Shown here one piece after another: positions 1 to 9,034 of a stretch of 64,000 nucleotides of DNA. The notes beneath the pieces are model-generated. The model ran no database searches. It was not told where the DNA came from and was given only the letters and a program-made list of their open reading frames with translations. The DNA comes from Paenibacillus sp. GM2 (lineage in GTDB: Bacteria; Bacillota; Bacilli; Paenibacillales; Paenibacillaceae): the NCBI RefSeq assembly GCF_900069005.2, contig NZ_LN831279.1:2682269-2746268 (forward strand), given 5' to 3'. A program made the translations under genes and the position numbers. Positions within the stretch are counted from its first letter, which is position 1; the number at the start of each line of letters is the position of its first letter.

Positions 1-116
1 ACCTTTTGACCTACCAGGCTTTTTACTTGAGCAGCTAAAGCGCTGCCTGATGTCATTAACATTGCCCCAATAACAACACCACTCAACAAATATCCCCATT
101 TCTTCAAGTCTATCAT
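1..116 (-). CDS. Secreted stalk-domain-like protein, 5' part only
   Basis: The first 38 codons of a gene that runs off the left edge. The ATG at 116-114 follows an in-frame stop. The encoded N-terminus has two lysines, a hydrophobic core and an AlaLeuAlaAla cleavage region near residue 28, so it looks like a signal peptide. The next residues (QVKSLVGQKV) resemble the start of copper amine oxidase-like stalk domains common in Paenibacillus surface and phage-linked proteins. A run of five G lies directly before the ATG, so the ribosome site is poorly spaced. The family call rests on very little sequence. Confidence 0.45.
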   Translation of the reverse strand, partial: MIDLKKWGYLLSGVVIGAMLMTSGSALAAQVKSLVGQK

Positions 117-148
117 CCCCCGTTGGTATATTTACCCTTTATATTACC

Positions 149-2302
149 TTACGGAGTTGATGTGGTAAAGGTTCCGCCACCAGTATTCTGAAGGTTAGCC
201 GAGTTCCCGTGGTTGTGATGGGCCGTTGTGACGGTGTGTCTGTGACTGTTAATTAAGGAGCGTAGAGAATTCAATTCTGATTGAAGCCCCGATATATCCG
301 AGATAGATAGATTCAGCCCTGTTACGGATGTCCCTGGAGAAAAAGCGACATTGCCTTGTAAATAAATAGCACTGCCACCAGCCCCCAATCGTAGATTTCT
401 ATTAGCATAAACATAACCATCCCGATTGAAGAAAACTTGTGCATCTTCAACCATATCTTGAATAGCGAAAACAAGGGTATTTCCTGATATGCCGGAATAC
501 ATCTCAAGGTCTGCATAATCAGATTTTAACTCCAATCTTTTTCTACCTGGTTGACTTGTTCGGATTGTAGCTCCGATAACGACCCCACCAATAACCTCTC
601 CACCTTCAAAAGATGAAGCGATTGTTCTTCCTCTAATTTCTGCGCTATTAGCTATCATATGACCTGATGTACTTACTGTAAATACCCCGTTGCCTACATT
701 GATTGAAGAACCTACAATGGCCCCATTATTGAAATTGGAACTATTGATTTGCGCTGAATTTGCTGTAAGCTTATTAGCTACTAAATTCCCCTTCATATCA
801 ACTCTAAATGGAGCTAAATTGAAGTCAGCGTGACCGGCAGCTATTCCATGCGTATTGATTTGGGTAACATCGTTTTCTTTGCCAATCAGCATAGAAACGA
901 AATTACCAAACTGACCTGTTACCGTTTCTGCTAATACGCCTTTGGCCGTGATTGCAGCCCTAACCGTCTTCCAACCATCGGTTGAGATGCCGACTCCTTT
1001 TGATGTAAGCCGTACTTGCTCCAATGGATTTGTTTTCTCCTGAGCCAAAATTCCGCCCTCTGGAGGATATATAAGTTCCGTTTTACTGTTGTTGATATCT
1101 GCAATGACTTGCTTAGCGGTGGCTTCGAAGACTTCCGTCCGAATCTTACCGTTAGAGAACATATTGTCAACCAGATCCTTGCTCTTTTGTAGGTCGGCTA
1201 TAATGTCTCCATAATCTCGTAGTTTGACATTAGAGATGGTTGGCTGGCTGTGTTTGTCTTTACTATACGGATATTCAATCAGTTCGGTTATTCGAGCCTT
1301 AAGCTTGTTCATATCCATTTTAGGATCGATACAGGTTACTACATCTCCTAAATTCGGCTTGAGTTCAGTTTTATCAATCTTGAAAAGATCAGCTGAAGAT
1401 ATGGTAGCTTCAAGTTCTGGCTGCTCCTGCTCCCGCAGCTTATCACGCATGGCTTCAAGGAGGTCTTCTGCCTTTTCAATATCCTGATTTATCAGTTCGC
1501 CATCATAGAAGGGAACGCTCTCACTGGCCCAATATGTGGCATATGGAGAGATTAGATAGTTAACCTCTAATTTTCCATTTACAATGGCTCCAGGTATTTG
1601 TGAAAGCAAGCCTCTTTCTTCATCCGTTAATTTGGATGCGTCCATTCCGATAAATGTACGTCCATCCTTCATTTGTCCGTATAGCTTCGTAACCAGCTTT
1701 TCACCCATGTCTTTAAACGAACTGCTGACAATATTTTTCTTAAGTCGGTATTGTAAGCCGCTGTCGGCTCCTATCTTCTTTTTAAGATGGATAACAAAGT
1801 TATCAGGTTCCACTTCGCATTCATACATCTTAATTACATCATTAAGAGCCTGTAGGCAGTCTCCGCGCCCCCAATCCTTAACGTCATGTAAGGCGAATGT
1901 ATCGTGAATTTGGAACTTGAAACGTCCGCCTGTAGCCGCTGAGATTGAGTCAGTTAACGTAGTGATATGAACGCCGTATGCCTCATCAATGTAACTTGAA
2001 TAAGGAAACTTAAAATCGTTGAGCTTGAACATGATGTGATTGCAATAGATATTCGCTGTTAGCTTTCTTCCCTCCCGGGAACGGCTTCGGGACTGAATGA
2101 CATAAAATTGACCACGCTCATCTTGAACGTGGCCTTTGATTTGTATCTTTTCTTGATAATCTTCACTTGTCATCGGGACCATGAACGTTAATTCATAATC
2201 GCTATTAATACGTCTTCGGCGTTCGATGTCATATGCATCAATCAGTGTGCCTGTACGCCTCATATTTTTATCAAACACTTGCATAGTATCATTAGGCTGC
2301 AT
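149..2302 (-). CDS. Phage tail endopeptidase / minor structural protein
   Basis: 717 residues. The N-terminal ~370 residues match the prophage tail endopeptidase type of Firmicute siphoviruses: an opening with FDKNMRRTG, then a hub-like domain and a conserved GDVVTC segment near residue 325. The C-terminal half is rich in Gly, Asn and Ser and looks like a beta-helical fibre region. It ends in a His-rich tail (HRHTVTTAHHNHG) typical of trimeric tail spikes. In the family this protein forms the tip of the tail and may carry the receptor-binding or wall-degrading part. It follows the Dit-like gene after a 19-bp gap, the usual order for a tail tip. It appears intact. Confidence 0.8.
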   Translation of the reverse strand: MQPNDTMQVFDKNMRRTGTLIDAYDIERRRRINSDYELTFMVPMTSEDYQEKIQIKGHVQDERGQFYVIQSRSRSREGRKLTANIYCNHIMFKLNDFKFPYSSYIDEAYGVHITTLTDSISAATGGRFKFQIHDTFALHDVKDWGRGDCLQALNDVIKMYECEVEPDNFVIHLKKKIGADSGLQYRLKKNIVSSSFKDMGEKLVTKLYGQMKDGRTFIGMDASKLTDEERGLLSQIPGAIVNGKLEVNYLISPYATYWASESVPFYDGELINQDIEKAEDLLEAMRDKLREQEQPELEATISSADLFKIDKTELKPNLGDVVTCIDPKMDMNKLKARITELIEYPYSKDKHSQPTISNVKLRDYGDIIADLQKSKDLVDNMFSNGKIRTEVFEATAKQVIADINNSKTELIYPPEGGILAQEKTNPLEQVRLTSKGVGISTDGWKTVRAAITAKGVLAETVTGQFGNFVSMLIGKENDVTQINTHGIAAGHADFNLAPFRVDMKGNLVANKLTANSAQINSSNFNNGAIVGSSINVGNGVFTVSTSGHMIANSAEIRGRTIASSFEGGEVIGGVVIGATIRTSQPGRKRLELKSDYADLEMYSGISGNTLVFAIQDMVEDAQVFFNRDGYVYANRNLRLGAGGSAIYLQGNVAFSPGTSVTGLNLSISDISGLQSELNSLRSLINSHRHTVTTAHHNHGNSANLQNTGGGTFTTSTP

Positions 2303-2321
2303 TAATAAGTCTCACCTCAAT

Positions 2322-2861
2322 TCAATACAAGAACTTATCTCTGTGTGTAATACGGAACAAAATTTCTCTACCACTTGCCGGGTCCGTCCAGGTTAATCTA
2401 TTTTCACCAAGGTTCAAATCAAAAAAATCACCTTCGTAGAGGTGAGATACATTGATACCATTTCTAGTGATCTTGAACTTGCCAGAGTCAATAATGATCT
2501 GATCCCCTGGCTTGAATACATCTGTAAACTCGATATAGTCAACGTGATAACGATTGGCATCCGCAATCATTCTGCCCTCGCCGGACATATGCACGCTTGG
2601 TCTGATCTCCCGTATAAAGGATGCTGAAACTCGCCCCTCGCCGCTCATTCTTTCAGGCTCCAAGGAGTATTCCCTGATATATTCACCCGTAGCTCGCCCT
2701 TCGCCCGACAAGTGAGCTGAAGCGTGCATATCCATTGAAGTAGCTGCTAAAGAAACCCTCCCTTCACCTGATAGGTGGGCCGATAGATCGACAATATTAA
2801 CTTCATTTTCGGCTGGGGAGTTAAATGCAAGATTGTTAAATCCTCCACCAAACATATTCAT
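2322..2861 (-). CDS. Distal tail (Dit-like) protein with SGEGR repeats
   Basis: 179 residues. The N-terminus (FGGGFNNLAFNSP) resembles the start of Firmicute distal-tail proteins. The middle holds four copies of a short motif, H/R-x-SGEGR, at about residues 30, 52, 76 and 97, spaced 21-24 residues apart. The last ~75 residues, with FTDVFKPGDQIIIDSGKFKI and then GDFFDLNLGENRLTWTD, look like the beta-sandwich C-terminal domain of a Dit protein. The place directly before the tail endopeptidase agrees. The repeats may be short beta-hairpin spacers; that is inference. The gene appears intact. Confidence 0.6.
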   Translation of the reverse strand: MNMFGGGFNNLAFNSPAENEVNIVDLSAHLSGEGRVSLAATSMDMHASAHLSGEGRATGEYIREYSLEPERMSGEGRVSASFIREIRPSVHMSGEGRMIADANRYHVDYIEFTDVFKPGDQIIIDSGKFKITRNGINVSHLYEGDFFDLNLGENRLTWTDPASGREILFRITHRDKFLY

Positions 2862-2896
2862 TCACCTTCTTGCTAAGGAAAATTTTCCTGGGCTAA

Positions 2897-3040
2897 TCAT
2901 GCTTTATAATCCTTACCTGTGATAACCTTAAACTCTGCTGCTGTGATTACACCAAACTGTACATATAGCTTCAGTTGCACATCAGATACCCATTTCTTTT
3001 CGTAGAAGTATGACAGTCTTTCAAATTCACTATTAAACAT
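2897..3040 (-). CDS. xkdX: XkdX family phage protein
   Basis: A 47-residue ORF starting at ATG 3040. The C-terminal part, with VQFGVITAAEFKVITGKDY, fits the XkdX family, whose members end in a similar G-x-I-T-x-x-E-F/Y-K-x-I-T-G-x-D-Y pattern. The start overlaps the last 8 bp of the upstream gene, which suggests translational coupling. XkdX proteins are tiny PBSX-like phage products found between the tail fibre and lysis genes; their role is not known. Here it lies before the Dit-like gene instead, which is unusual. Confidence 0.8.
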   Translation of the reverse strand: MFNSEFERLSYFYEKKWVSDVQLKLYVQFGVITAAEFKVITGKDYKA

Positions 3041-3734
3041 TCGATTCGCCCCCTGTTCCCTTTGCTAATAGTCTTAGTTCAAGCGATGCCAACATTTGCC
3101 CAAGAACCTGATTCTGCATGTATAGATCAAGGATAGAAATATCCTTCTTGATCAGTTCGGCCCCTATTACATTGTTTTGCTGCTTCAAGTCCAAAGATGT
3201 TAAGTCTTGCTTTGTTTGTTCAGATCCTATCGTTGTAGTAATCTGCTGAAGTTCTATACCGTCCTGCTTCGTTTGTTTAAGACTTTCATCCATACTAATG
3301 ATTGCTTCCTGATGACCGAATAGTTGAAGCTTCAAATCAGATACCTCCTCGCCCAGGAGATCCACTGGATCAGGCTCCTGTGGCTGCGGCTTGGTTAGTT
3401 CCTCGATCTCTTCCGCGCTCAGCCCTTCCACCCAATAATCGGATGGATCGGACAACTCGTCTTCTTTCCTCGACTCCCACGCCTCCAAATCAAAACGCGG
3501 CAAGTACAAGCCGGCAGGAACGGGGATGCCTACGGTATACCCGACAATCTCAGGTTCAACCTCTTCCTCCGGTTCGTCTGTCGCTTCGATATCGGTTTCA
3601 AGCGGCAACTCCGGTTCCAGCGCGGGCGGATCGGCATAAAAAGGGACGACACCGTAAAAGGCATCGTCCACTATCGTATCCTCCAAGTAGAGGCCGTCTA
3701 TATTTACTTTAGGTACTGCTTTCAAATCCATCAC
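3033..3734 (-). CDS. Phage tail-associated protein of unknown function
   Basis: 233 residues, not recognised. Residues 1-70 are acidic and Pro-rich, with several Glu-Pro runs. Residues 80-120 contain aromatic residues and a Glu-rich segment. The C-terminal ~110 residues are Gln/Leu/Asp-rich with heptad spacing and look like a coiled coil. It sits 3 bp downstream of the tail fibre gene and overlaps xkdX, so it belongs to the tail operon. A chaperone or accessory part for the fibre is possible, since such small genes often follow fibres; this is inference from position only. Confidence 0.6.
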   Translation of the reverse strand: MMDLKAVPKVNIDGLYLEDTIVDDAFYGVVPFYADPPALEPELPLETDIEATDEPEEEVEPEIVGYTVGIPVPAGLYLPRFDLEAWESRKEDELSDPSDYWVEGLSAEEIEELTKPQPQEPDPVDLLGEEVSDLKLQLFGHQEAIISMDESLKQTKQDGIELQQITTTIGSEQTKQDLTSLDLKQQNNVIGAELIKKDISILDLYMQNQVLGQMLASLELRLLAKGTGGESNV

Positions 3735-3737
3735 TCC

Positions 3738-6149
3738 TTATATTTCTGCTGGGAACTGAATGCCATTAAGCGATAGCAGTGTATTGTCTCCGCTGTAAGC
3801 TCGAACCCTACCTGATTTGTCTATAATGATCACGCCTGTCGCTGCTCCGGAACGTACTACAAATGATATCTCCTCGGAAGGTCGGTATGCAGAAGGCAAG
3901 GCAAACACCATTCCATCGGCAGGTACATTACTAATCACTCCGCCTTTAATTAAACCTTTAAGCCATACATTACCTGCTTTGTCCTTTCCGTAGCCCACTT
4001 TAGCCTGCGCTCCGTAGTTTGTCCAGTTGTTTAGTAAAGTTGGAGTTATATATGATATAACGGGAATAGCAGCGTCTTTCTCCGCTTTCTTCTGCGTCAG
4101 CACCGATACACCGTGTAACGCTTCGGCTACTCCCGCCGTCAAATCGGATAGCTGCGCCTTTTCATTCACGGCTACGGTTCCGGTGATCGGGACGATAGGC
4201 GATTTGTCGAGTTTAAGATAGGTGACACTGTAGGCTGCGGATTGATCATAATTAGCCTGATCAACGTAAGCGTTGCCGCCACCATACCCATTCGCGTGAT
4301 TTGTTCTTAAAACCCACGAGTTAGACTTTTTGTCGCTTTTGTAGACGGAAAGCAGTTCGTTGGACTTGTTAAGCAAATTAGATCCAGCAACGGCAGTATT
4401 GTTAATGTGATATGCTCCACCAGACAAAACAGGAATCGCCCGTTCCCGCAGCACAATCCCCGTACCTACTTCTACCACGTTATCGCCTTCGTGGAGTGTC
4501 AGGCATCCTTCATACGTGACTGGTTCGACAACCTCTTTGGCTAGGCGATATAAAAGGTTGTACGGTGTCCAGTTTGGAGCTTGAGCAGTTGGTAAAGTTC
4601 GCGTTTCACCCGTAAAGTCAACGCCAGTCACTCCGGTTTGTCCATCTTTACGATAGCACCATGCCTTTATCTCATCGGCAGCACCAGTATAAATAGACGC
4701 CCCGCTGGATGAATTCCAGTTAAACATCTTCCAACCGTTAAAATACGCCTTAATCTCGTCTACTGTCGGTGTGTAGGCGTCTCCCCATCCGCTGTAGGTG
4801 TTGGAAACGGAAATCCAAATAACACCTGGATTTACTCCGCCCATACCGCCAACGTTAAATATATCACTGGCAGGGAGTGGTGAACTAACTTTGTCTAAAG
4901 TAAGCGAAGCACCATCGTATTTAGTCATAAATGCTGCGAAATTTGAAGTGTCTTTTTGTGTAATTACCAACCGTATAATCTTATAGATCTTAGATGTTGT
5001 TGGTGAAAGAGCGGCTATTTCGATAATATCTGAAGTTAATACAACCTCTTTCCACTTCTCCAGCTTAAAATATTGCCCCTCACGCTCAAACAATACGTCA
5101 GGTTCGCTGCCGTCCGTTGGGTTAGCGTGTAACTCTGTCTGGAAGGCAAGCATAGAGTCTTCGCGCGGTACAAATGGTTTGGCTTCGGTGCCGAGTGTGA
5201 GCATCGGGTTATTAAAGGTAAACATTCCAGTAGAGGCAGCGTCTACGCCTATTAAAGTCCAGATTTTACGACTGTCGCTAGGGACGGTGAAAGTGCAATA
5301 AATGGTGTACGTCCCTGAGGTGTTTCTGTAATATGTTGTACCTGATAAATCCATATTTGAAGTCGTTCCGTTGCTATCCTCCGTAAAAATATTCAGGTAC
5401 GTCCCGTATATGCCCGACGCAGTAAATACAGCGTCAACGTCCACGCTAAACGTAAATGCCCGATTTGTTGGCAAGGCCATAGTCGGACTGACTTTTGTTG
5501 CGAAGTCGGTGGCAGACGTTTTGACCAACTGCATCGCATACTTGCCCGAAACAGGGATAGAGAGTTGCGCGGACTCGTTCCACTCATAAAACGGCGGCAA
5601 TAGATTCTCTCCATACCGTATTACATAGGGATTCTCTGCGCCGATGATGCCGATTCTGCCACTCCCGTTGATCTCCGATTTACCTTTGATAGACCCAAGA
5701 TTAAATCGTGCATCCTTGGCCGTGCTGACTACCTGTAAGCCAGGTTGTAATGTGATCTCGTCTGTATCGGCTGTATTAAGGCGAGTTTCTAGTTCCTGTA
5801 ATTCTTTTTTCACTTCTTCTACCGCTTCAGTTCCATTTATGACTATATCAGCGATAGCATCTTTTAACTCTTTTTGTACCGTAGCTGCCGCCGTATTTGC
5901 ATCATCTGCTGCATTCTGTGCCTTCCGTGCCGCATCGGTTGCCGCCTTGACAGCCTTCGGCGTTGCCGCCCGATCTTCGGCTTCGCTGTCCGTTGCACTG
6001 GAGAGCTGCGTAATCCCAGCTTTGGTTAAAGATGCAGTTGGGATGTCAATATTGTCCAAATCCCCGCGCAACTTGTTTATTTCCTGCCCAATGTCGTTAA
6101 AGTCATCCGGCTTTACTACATCCGTTAGTTTCCAATCAGTTTTAGCCAT
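3738..6149 (-). CDS. Phage tail fibre protein
   Basis: 803 residues. Residues ~37-70 carry a phage tail fibre repeat (LTKAGITQLSSATDSEAEDR), as in T4-like and P2-like fibres. Residues ~70-125 are an Ala-rich predicted coiled coil, the usual trimer stalk. The remainder is beta-rich, with a central domain that may bind carbohydrate. The last ~70 residues (YGKDKAGNVWLKGLI, then ALPSAYRPSEEISF) resemble a knob or tip domain. The ATG at 6149 begins with MAKTDWKLTD, a common fibre start. Role: attachment to the host surface. Confidence 0.8.
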   Translation of the reverse strand: MAKTDWKLTDVVKPDDFNDIGQEINKLRGDLDNIDIPTASLTKAGITQLSSATDSEAEDRAATPKAVKAATDAARKAQNAADDANTAAATVQKELKDAIADIVINGTEAVEEVKKELQELETRLNTADTDEITLQPGLQVVSTAKDARFNLGSIKGKSEINGSGRIGIIGAENPYVIRYGENLLPPFYEWNESAQLSIPVSGKYAMQLVKTSATDFATKVSPTMALPTNRAFTFSVDVDAVFTASGIYGTYLNIFTEDSNGTTSNMDLSGTTYYRNTSGTYTIYCTFTVPSDSRKIWTLIGVDAASTGMFTFNNPMLTLGTEAKPFVPREDSMLAFQTELHANPTDGSEPDVLFEREGQYFKLEKWKEVVLTSDIIEIAALSPTTSKIYKIIRLVITQKDTSNFAAFMTKYDGASLTLDKVSSPLPASDIFNVGGMGGVNPGVIWISVSNTYSGWGDAYTPTVDEIKAYFNGWKMFNWNSSSGASIYTGAADEIKAWCYRKDGQTGVTGVDFTGETRTLPTAQAPNWTPYNLLYRLAKEVVEPVTYEGCLTLHEGDNVVEVGTGIVLRERAIPVLSGGAYHINNTAVAGSNLLNKSNELLSVYKSDKKSNSWVLRTNHANGYGGGNAYVDQANYDQSAAYSVTYLKLDKSPIVPITGTVAVNEKAQLSDLTAGVAEALHGVSVLTQKKAEKDAAIPVISYITPTLLNNWTNYGAQAKVGYGKDKAGNVWLKGLIKGGVISNVPADGMVFALPSAYRPSEEISFVVRSGAATGVIIIDKSGRVRAYSGDNTLLSLNGIQFPAEI

Positions 6150-6335
6150 GAATAAATACCTCCGCTTTTATAGTTCGCAATTAATCTTATCTCTGCTACA
6201 TTTATTCTATAAAAGACATAGAGTTATCACTGGCCTTATTTCGGACAGTAAAAGGTCATTTGGAGGACAAGCATTCACTTTCCGCCTGCTTTTATCATTC
6301 TGTAATAGTTCTAATTTTCAGCACCCTTCGTTTTA

Positions 6336-6375
6336 TTATTTTTATGCCCCCGGTATCCCGAGGGCATAAAAATAA
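6336..6375 (-). terminator. Rho-independent terminator downstream of the fibre fragment
   Basis: A 14-bp perfect inverted repeat (arms 6336-6349 and 6362-6375) with a 12-nt loop and an A/T-rich lower stem. It lies between the fibre fragment and the next phage gene and can act in both directions. The rest of the spacer, 6150-6335, shows nothing I can name. Confidence 0.75.
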
Positions 6376-6426
6376 CCGCTACCTATACGGCGCGGATTCG
6401 TAAAACTCTTCATACTTTATATTTAA

Positions 6427-6777
6427 TTATTCCCACGCCTCTATCGTGTACGATACCTTATCACCGATTAAGTAGTTTTGAATGCCAGCCATCTTCCCGT
6501 TTGACCACTTTATGTTGCCATACTGGATATTACTTAATCCTGCGCCACCGCCATAAGTTGTAAACCCGTTGTTATCAAACGCAACATATTGCGTACCAGG
6601 TGCTTTTATGAGCAATATACTTGCCTCAAACCCGAAATCAAAATTTACATAAGCGCTCTGACCAACACCAGAGCGGTATAAATACTTTTTGCCTGTATTA
6701 ATCTGCCCTATCTTAATCGCCAACTGTGCCGGAGTATCGTTGACCGAAGCTGCAACGCCCTTATTTGTTAAAGACAA
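6427..6777 (-). pseudogene. C-terminal fragment of a second tail fibre/tail protein
   Basis: About 116 codons open from a TTG at 6777, with an in-frame stop four codons upstream. The start of the reading frame (LTNKGVAASVNDTPAQLAIK, then IGQINTGKKY) resembles the linker before the C-terminal domain of Paenibacillus phage tail proteins, not a natural N-terminus. The remaining ~80 residues are beta-rich. The frame is cut where plus-strand sequence of another kind begins. I read it as the 3' remnant of a larger gene truncated by a deletion. The alternative is a short gene with a TTG start, but no ribosome site is visible. Confidence 0.55.
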
Positions 6778-7238
6778 GAGTTGCAGATGTTATGAACATG
6801 GCGGTTGCCTATTTAACTGATGGCGGTGAGATGGACGGAAAAACAAACAAATATATCGTAGACCACTATGAACTTTTTCCTGCTGTAACCGCCGAATCAA
6901 AAAAGAATGCAGCCTCGCAAGTTGATGCAAGCATAACATCGAAACATCTTTTCAAAAATATTAAACCTTACATAGATAAAATGGTTGAAGTCAATGGTTA
7001 TGTGGTGCAAATCCAAGAAGAAGAAATTGAAATTGGCACAGTAGCTGAAATTCACATCCTAGACGACAATGGTAATTCGATTATTGGCGAGTATATGAAT
7101 TCTACTGGAGATATCCTTGATGGTGATGTCGTTACCATGAGAGGAGTTCCTACGATTCAATATTCATTTGATAACATAGGCGGTGGAACAACTAACGCAA
7201 TCCTATTAACAGTATCCACTATTAAAAAAAGTCAATAA
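6765..7238 (+). CDS. OB-fold-like protein, 5' end probably lost
   Basis: The frame is open from a TTG at 6765, but its first codons lie inside the antisense of the tail fragment; the first ATG is at 6792. No ribosome site precedes either. From residue ~50 the pattern IKPYIDKMVEVNGYVVQIQ and the later GDILDGDVVTMRGVP look like a tRNA_anti/OB-fold domain, here of about 100 residues. The N-terminal ~50 residues are helical and polar. The likely history is fusion of a truncated plus-strand gene to the deleted phage tail region. Function unknown. Confidence 0.5.
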   Translation: MLKTRVADVMNMAVAYLTDGGEMDGKTNKYIVDHYELFPAVTAESKKNAASQVDASITSKHLFKNIKPYIDKMVEVNGYVVQIQEEEIEIGTVAEIHILDDNGNSIIGEYMNSTGDILDGDVVTMRGVPTIQYSFDNIGGGTTNAILLTVSTIKKSQ

Positions 7239-7263
7239 CTCATAATGTAAATGATTAATTCTT

Positions 7264-7284
7264 AGCCGGAAACGGCTTTTCTTT
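7264..7284 (+). terminator. Rho-independent terminator
   Basis: A 5-bp stem (AGCCG/CGGCT) closed by a GAAA tetraloop and followed by TTTCTTTT. It lies 26 bp after the stop of the OB-fold-like ORF. Confidence 0.65.
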
Positions 7285-7329
7285 TCGCTTTATAACCGAA
7301 CACGCATTCCCCTACTGGAGGTTATCACC

Positions 7330-7956
7330 ATGGTCAAACATTATCGAATGACTATTTTGGAAGAGTTTATAGAGCATACGTATGTAAGTGCCGGTATTAC
7401 TTCCCCCGATCAGATTACCATTGATGAGCTGTCTACGCGGTTAAATGTATGGGTCCATTATGCAGAGATCGGCAGCCGAGCCCTAGAAGCTGTCAGCGGC
7501 ATGTATAGCATGTTTATCGACAGCCGTTTACCCAAAGGCCAACAGCGTCTAGACTTCCTTCACGAGCTCTGCCACCTTCTCAGGCATGCCGGTAATCAAA
7601 TGACTATGCCTGAATCGTACACCCAAATGCAAGAGCTCGAGGCCGAGCAGTTTGTTTTATATGCAGCTATGCCATCGTCAATGGTATTCCAGCTGACCCC
7701 AATCATGCCCACTATGGTAGATGCGATACCTTGCCTGGTTGATGTGTTTGACGTTCCGCCCGCTCTTGCAGTCAAGCGCATAGAGCAAATTAAACGAAGA
7801 ATAATAGATGGCTACCGTCAAAGCAAACGGAGTGAACAGAAGAATCGTAGCCATGAGCCTGCCTGGTCACGCGAAACTAAAAGGGTCCTGCAGCAGTTGG
7901 ATCGTCAATTAGTCGCAAAGGGATTGCCTGGTTACCAAGATCATGGTCTCATATAA
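7330..7956 (+). CDS. ImmA/IrrE family metallo-endopeptidase
   Basis: 208 residues. A zinc protease motif HELCH lies at residues 78-82, followed by a downstream Glu-rich helix (QELEAEQFVLYA) that supplies the third ligand. This is the layout of the ImmA/IrrE family. ImmA of ICEBs1 cleaves the phage-type repressor ImmR to allow induction, and the place beside an integrase fits that role. No repressor gene is present next to it, so the control circuit seems incomplete. A strong GGAGGTTATCACC site precedes ATG 7330. The ORF itself is intact. Confidence 0.85.
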   Translation: MVKHYRMTILEEFIEHTYVSAGITSPDQITIDELSTRLNVWVHYAEIGSRALEAVSGMYSMFIDSRLPKGQQRLDFLHELCHLLRHAGNQMTMPESYTQMQELEAEQFVLYAAMPSSMVFQLTPIMPTMVDAIPCLVDVFDVPPALAVKRIEQIKRRIIDGYRQSKRSEQKNRSHEPAWSRETKRVLQQLDRQLVAKGLPGYQDHGLI

Positions 7957-7978
7957 ATTTTAGGAGGATTAACAACTC

Positions 7979-8912
7979 ATGAAAGGACACGTATACCAAA
8001 GAGGAAAAACCTATACTTATGTAATCGACTTGCCTTCGGATTCGTTAACTAGTGGGCGCCGTCAAAAATCTAAAGGTGGGTTTAAAACAGAAAAGGAAAC
8101 CTGCTCAGCATGTCACATCAAAATTGCTGAAATCGAAAAAGGGACTCATGTTGATGATTCAAAAATTACAGTAAAGGAATATCTCGAAGAATATCTAGAA
8201 ACACATGCTGAACCAAACTTCAAACCAACATCGTATGGTACAGAGAAAACCATTATAGAAGCGCGTATCATACCCGTACTCGGGAAAATAAAACTACAAG
8301 CACTTACGCCACGTACTATTAAATCCTTCTATGCAGAACTAAGAAAAAAATATTCTAAGGAATATGTAAAGGGAATTCACGGTGTTCTAAAACGTGCCAT
8401 GAGACTGGCATATAGCGAATCTGGGCTATTGTCAGAAGACATTATGAGCAAAGTATCTATGCGAAGTAAAGTAAATGCTAACGAGCAAAAAGAAATACAA
8501 TTCTGGACCGTTGAAGAGTTTACTCATTTTCTAAAATCATCAAGGCACCACGTACATTACATCGTCTTTTCGCTGGCCATATACACTGGAATGCGCCGGG
8601 GAGAAATACTAGGACTACGTTGGCGAGATATTGATTTTGATAATAGAGAGCTCAAGGTTATCCAAACAGTAAACTGGACACGCTCAGGCCTCGTTGTACA
8701 GCGTCAAAGACTGTTGACTCCATCCGTAGGGTAAAACTATTTCAAGCTGTCATAGACGACCTACAGGAGCCGAACGTCTTGGGATGACTCCTGCAATGTT
8801 TAACGAACGCTACTCACATTTACTTCCGACGATGCAAGACGAAGCTGTCGATCGGATTGAAGCTGAACTAAATAAATACTCCGAAAAACCACTCGAACCT
8901 GTGAATAATTAG
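7979..8912 (+). pseudogene. Tyrosine-type integrase, frameshifted and internally deleted
   Basis: The first 241 codons give an Arm-DNA-binding domain (from GHVYQRGKTYTYVIDL), a SAM-like core-binding domain and the start of the catalytic domain with the first catalytic Arg (TGMRRGEILGLRW). Near 8705 one base appears lost: the old frame ends at 8734, while another frame reads KTVDSIRRVKLFQAVIDDLQ, as expected of an integrase. That frame stops at 8786. The next in-frame stretch from 8784 encodes FNERYSHLLPTMQDEAV, the usual C-terminus with the catalytic Tyr. The segment with the His-x-x-Arg box is missing. The gene cannot make an active recombinase. Confidence 0.85.
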
Positions 8913-9000
8913 GCTGCCGTTAGCAAATGCGTTAGCAAACTCAAATCCCCGCTCTATTCTACCCCTGAAATCTACTAATCTATTATGCCTATAAACAGCA

Positions 9001-9024
9001 AAAAACCCTTGCATAGCAAGGGTT
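9001..9024 (-). terminator. Terminator of the tRNA operon
   Basis: A 9-bp perfect stem (arms 9004-9012 and 9016-9024) with a 3-nt loop and a run of T on the minus strand. It lies 11 bp after the 3' end of the CAU tRNA and closes the two-gene tRNA operon. Confidence 0.85.
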
Positions 9025-9034
9025 CTCGCATAAA

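Noticed and set aside
9001..9030. Attachment core at the tRNA 3' side
   Set aside because: The repeat-like sequence is the inverted repeat of the tRNA terminator; no second direct copy was found in the window.
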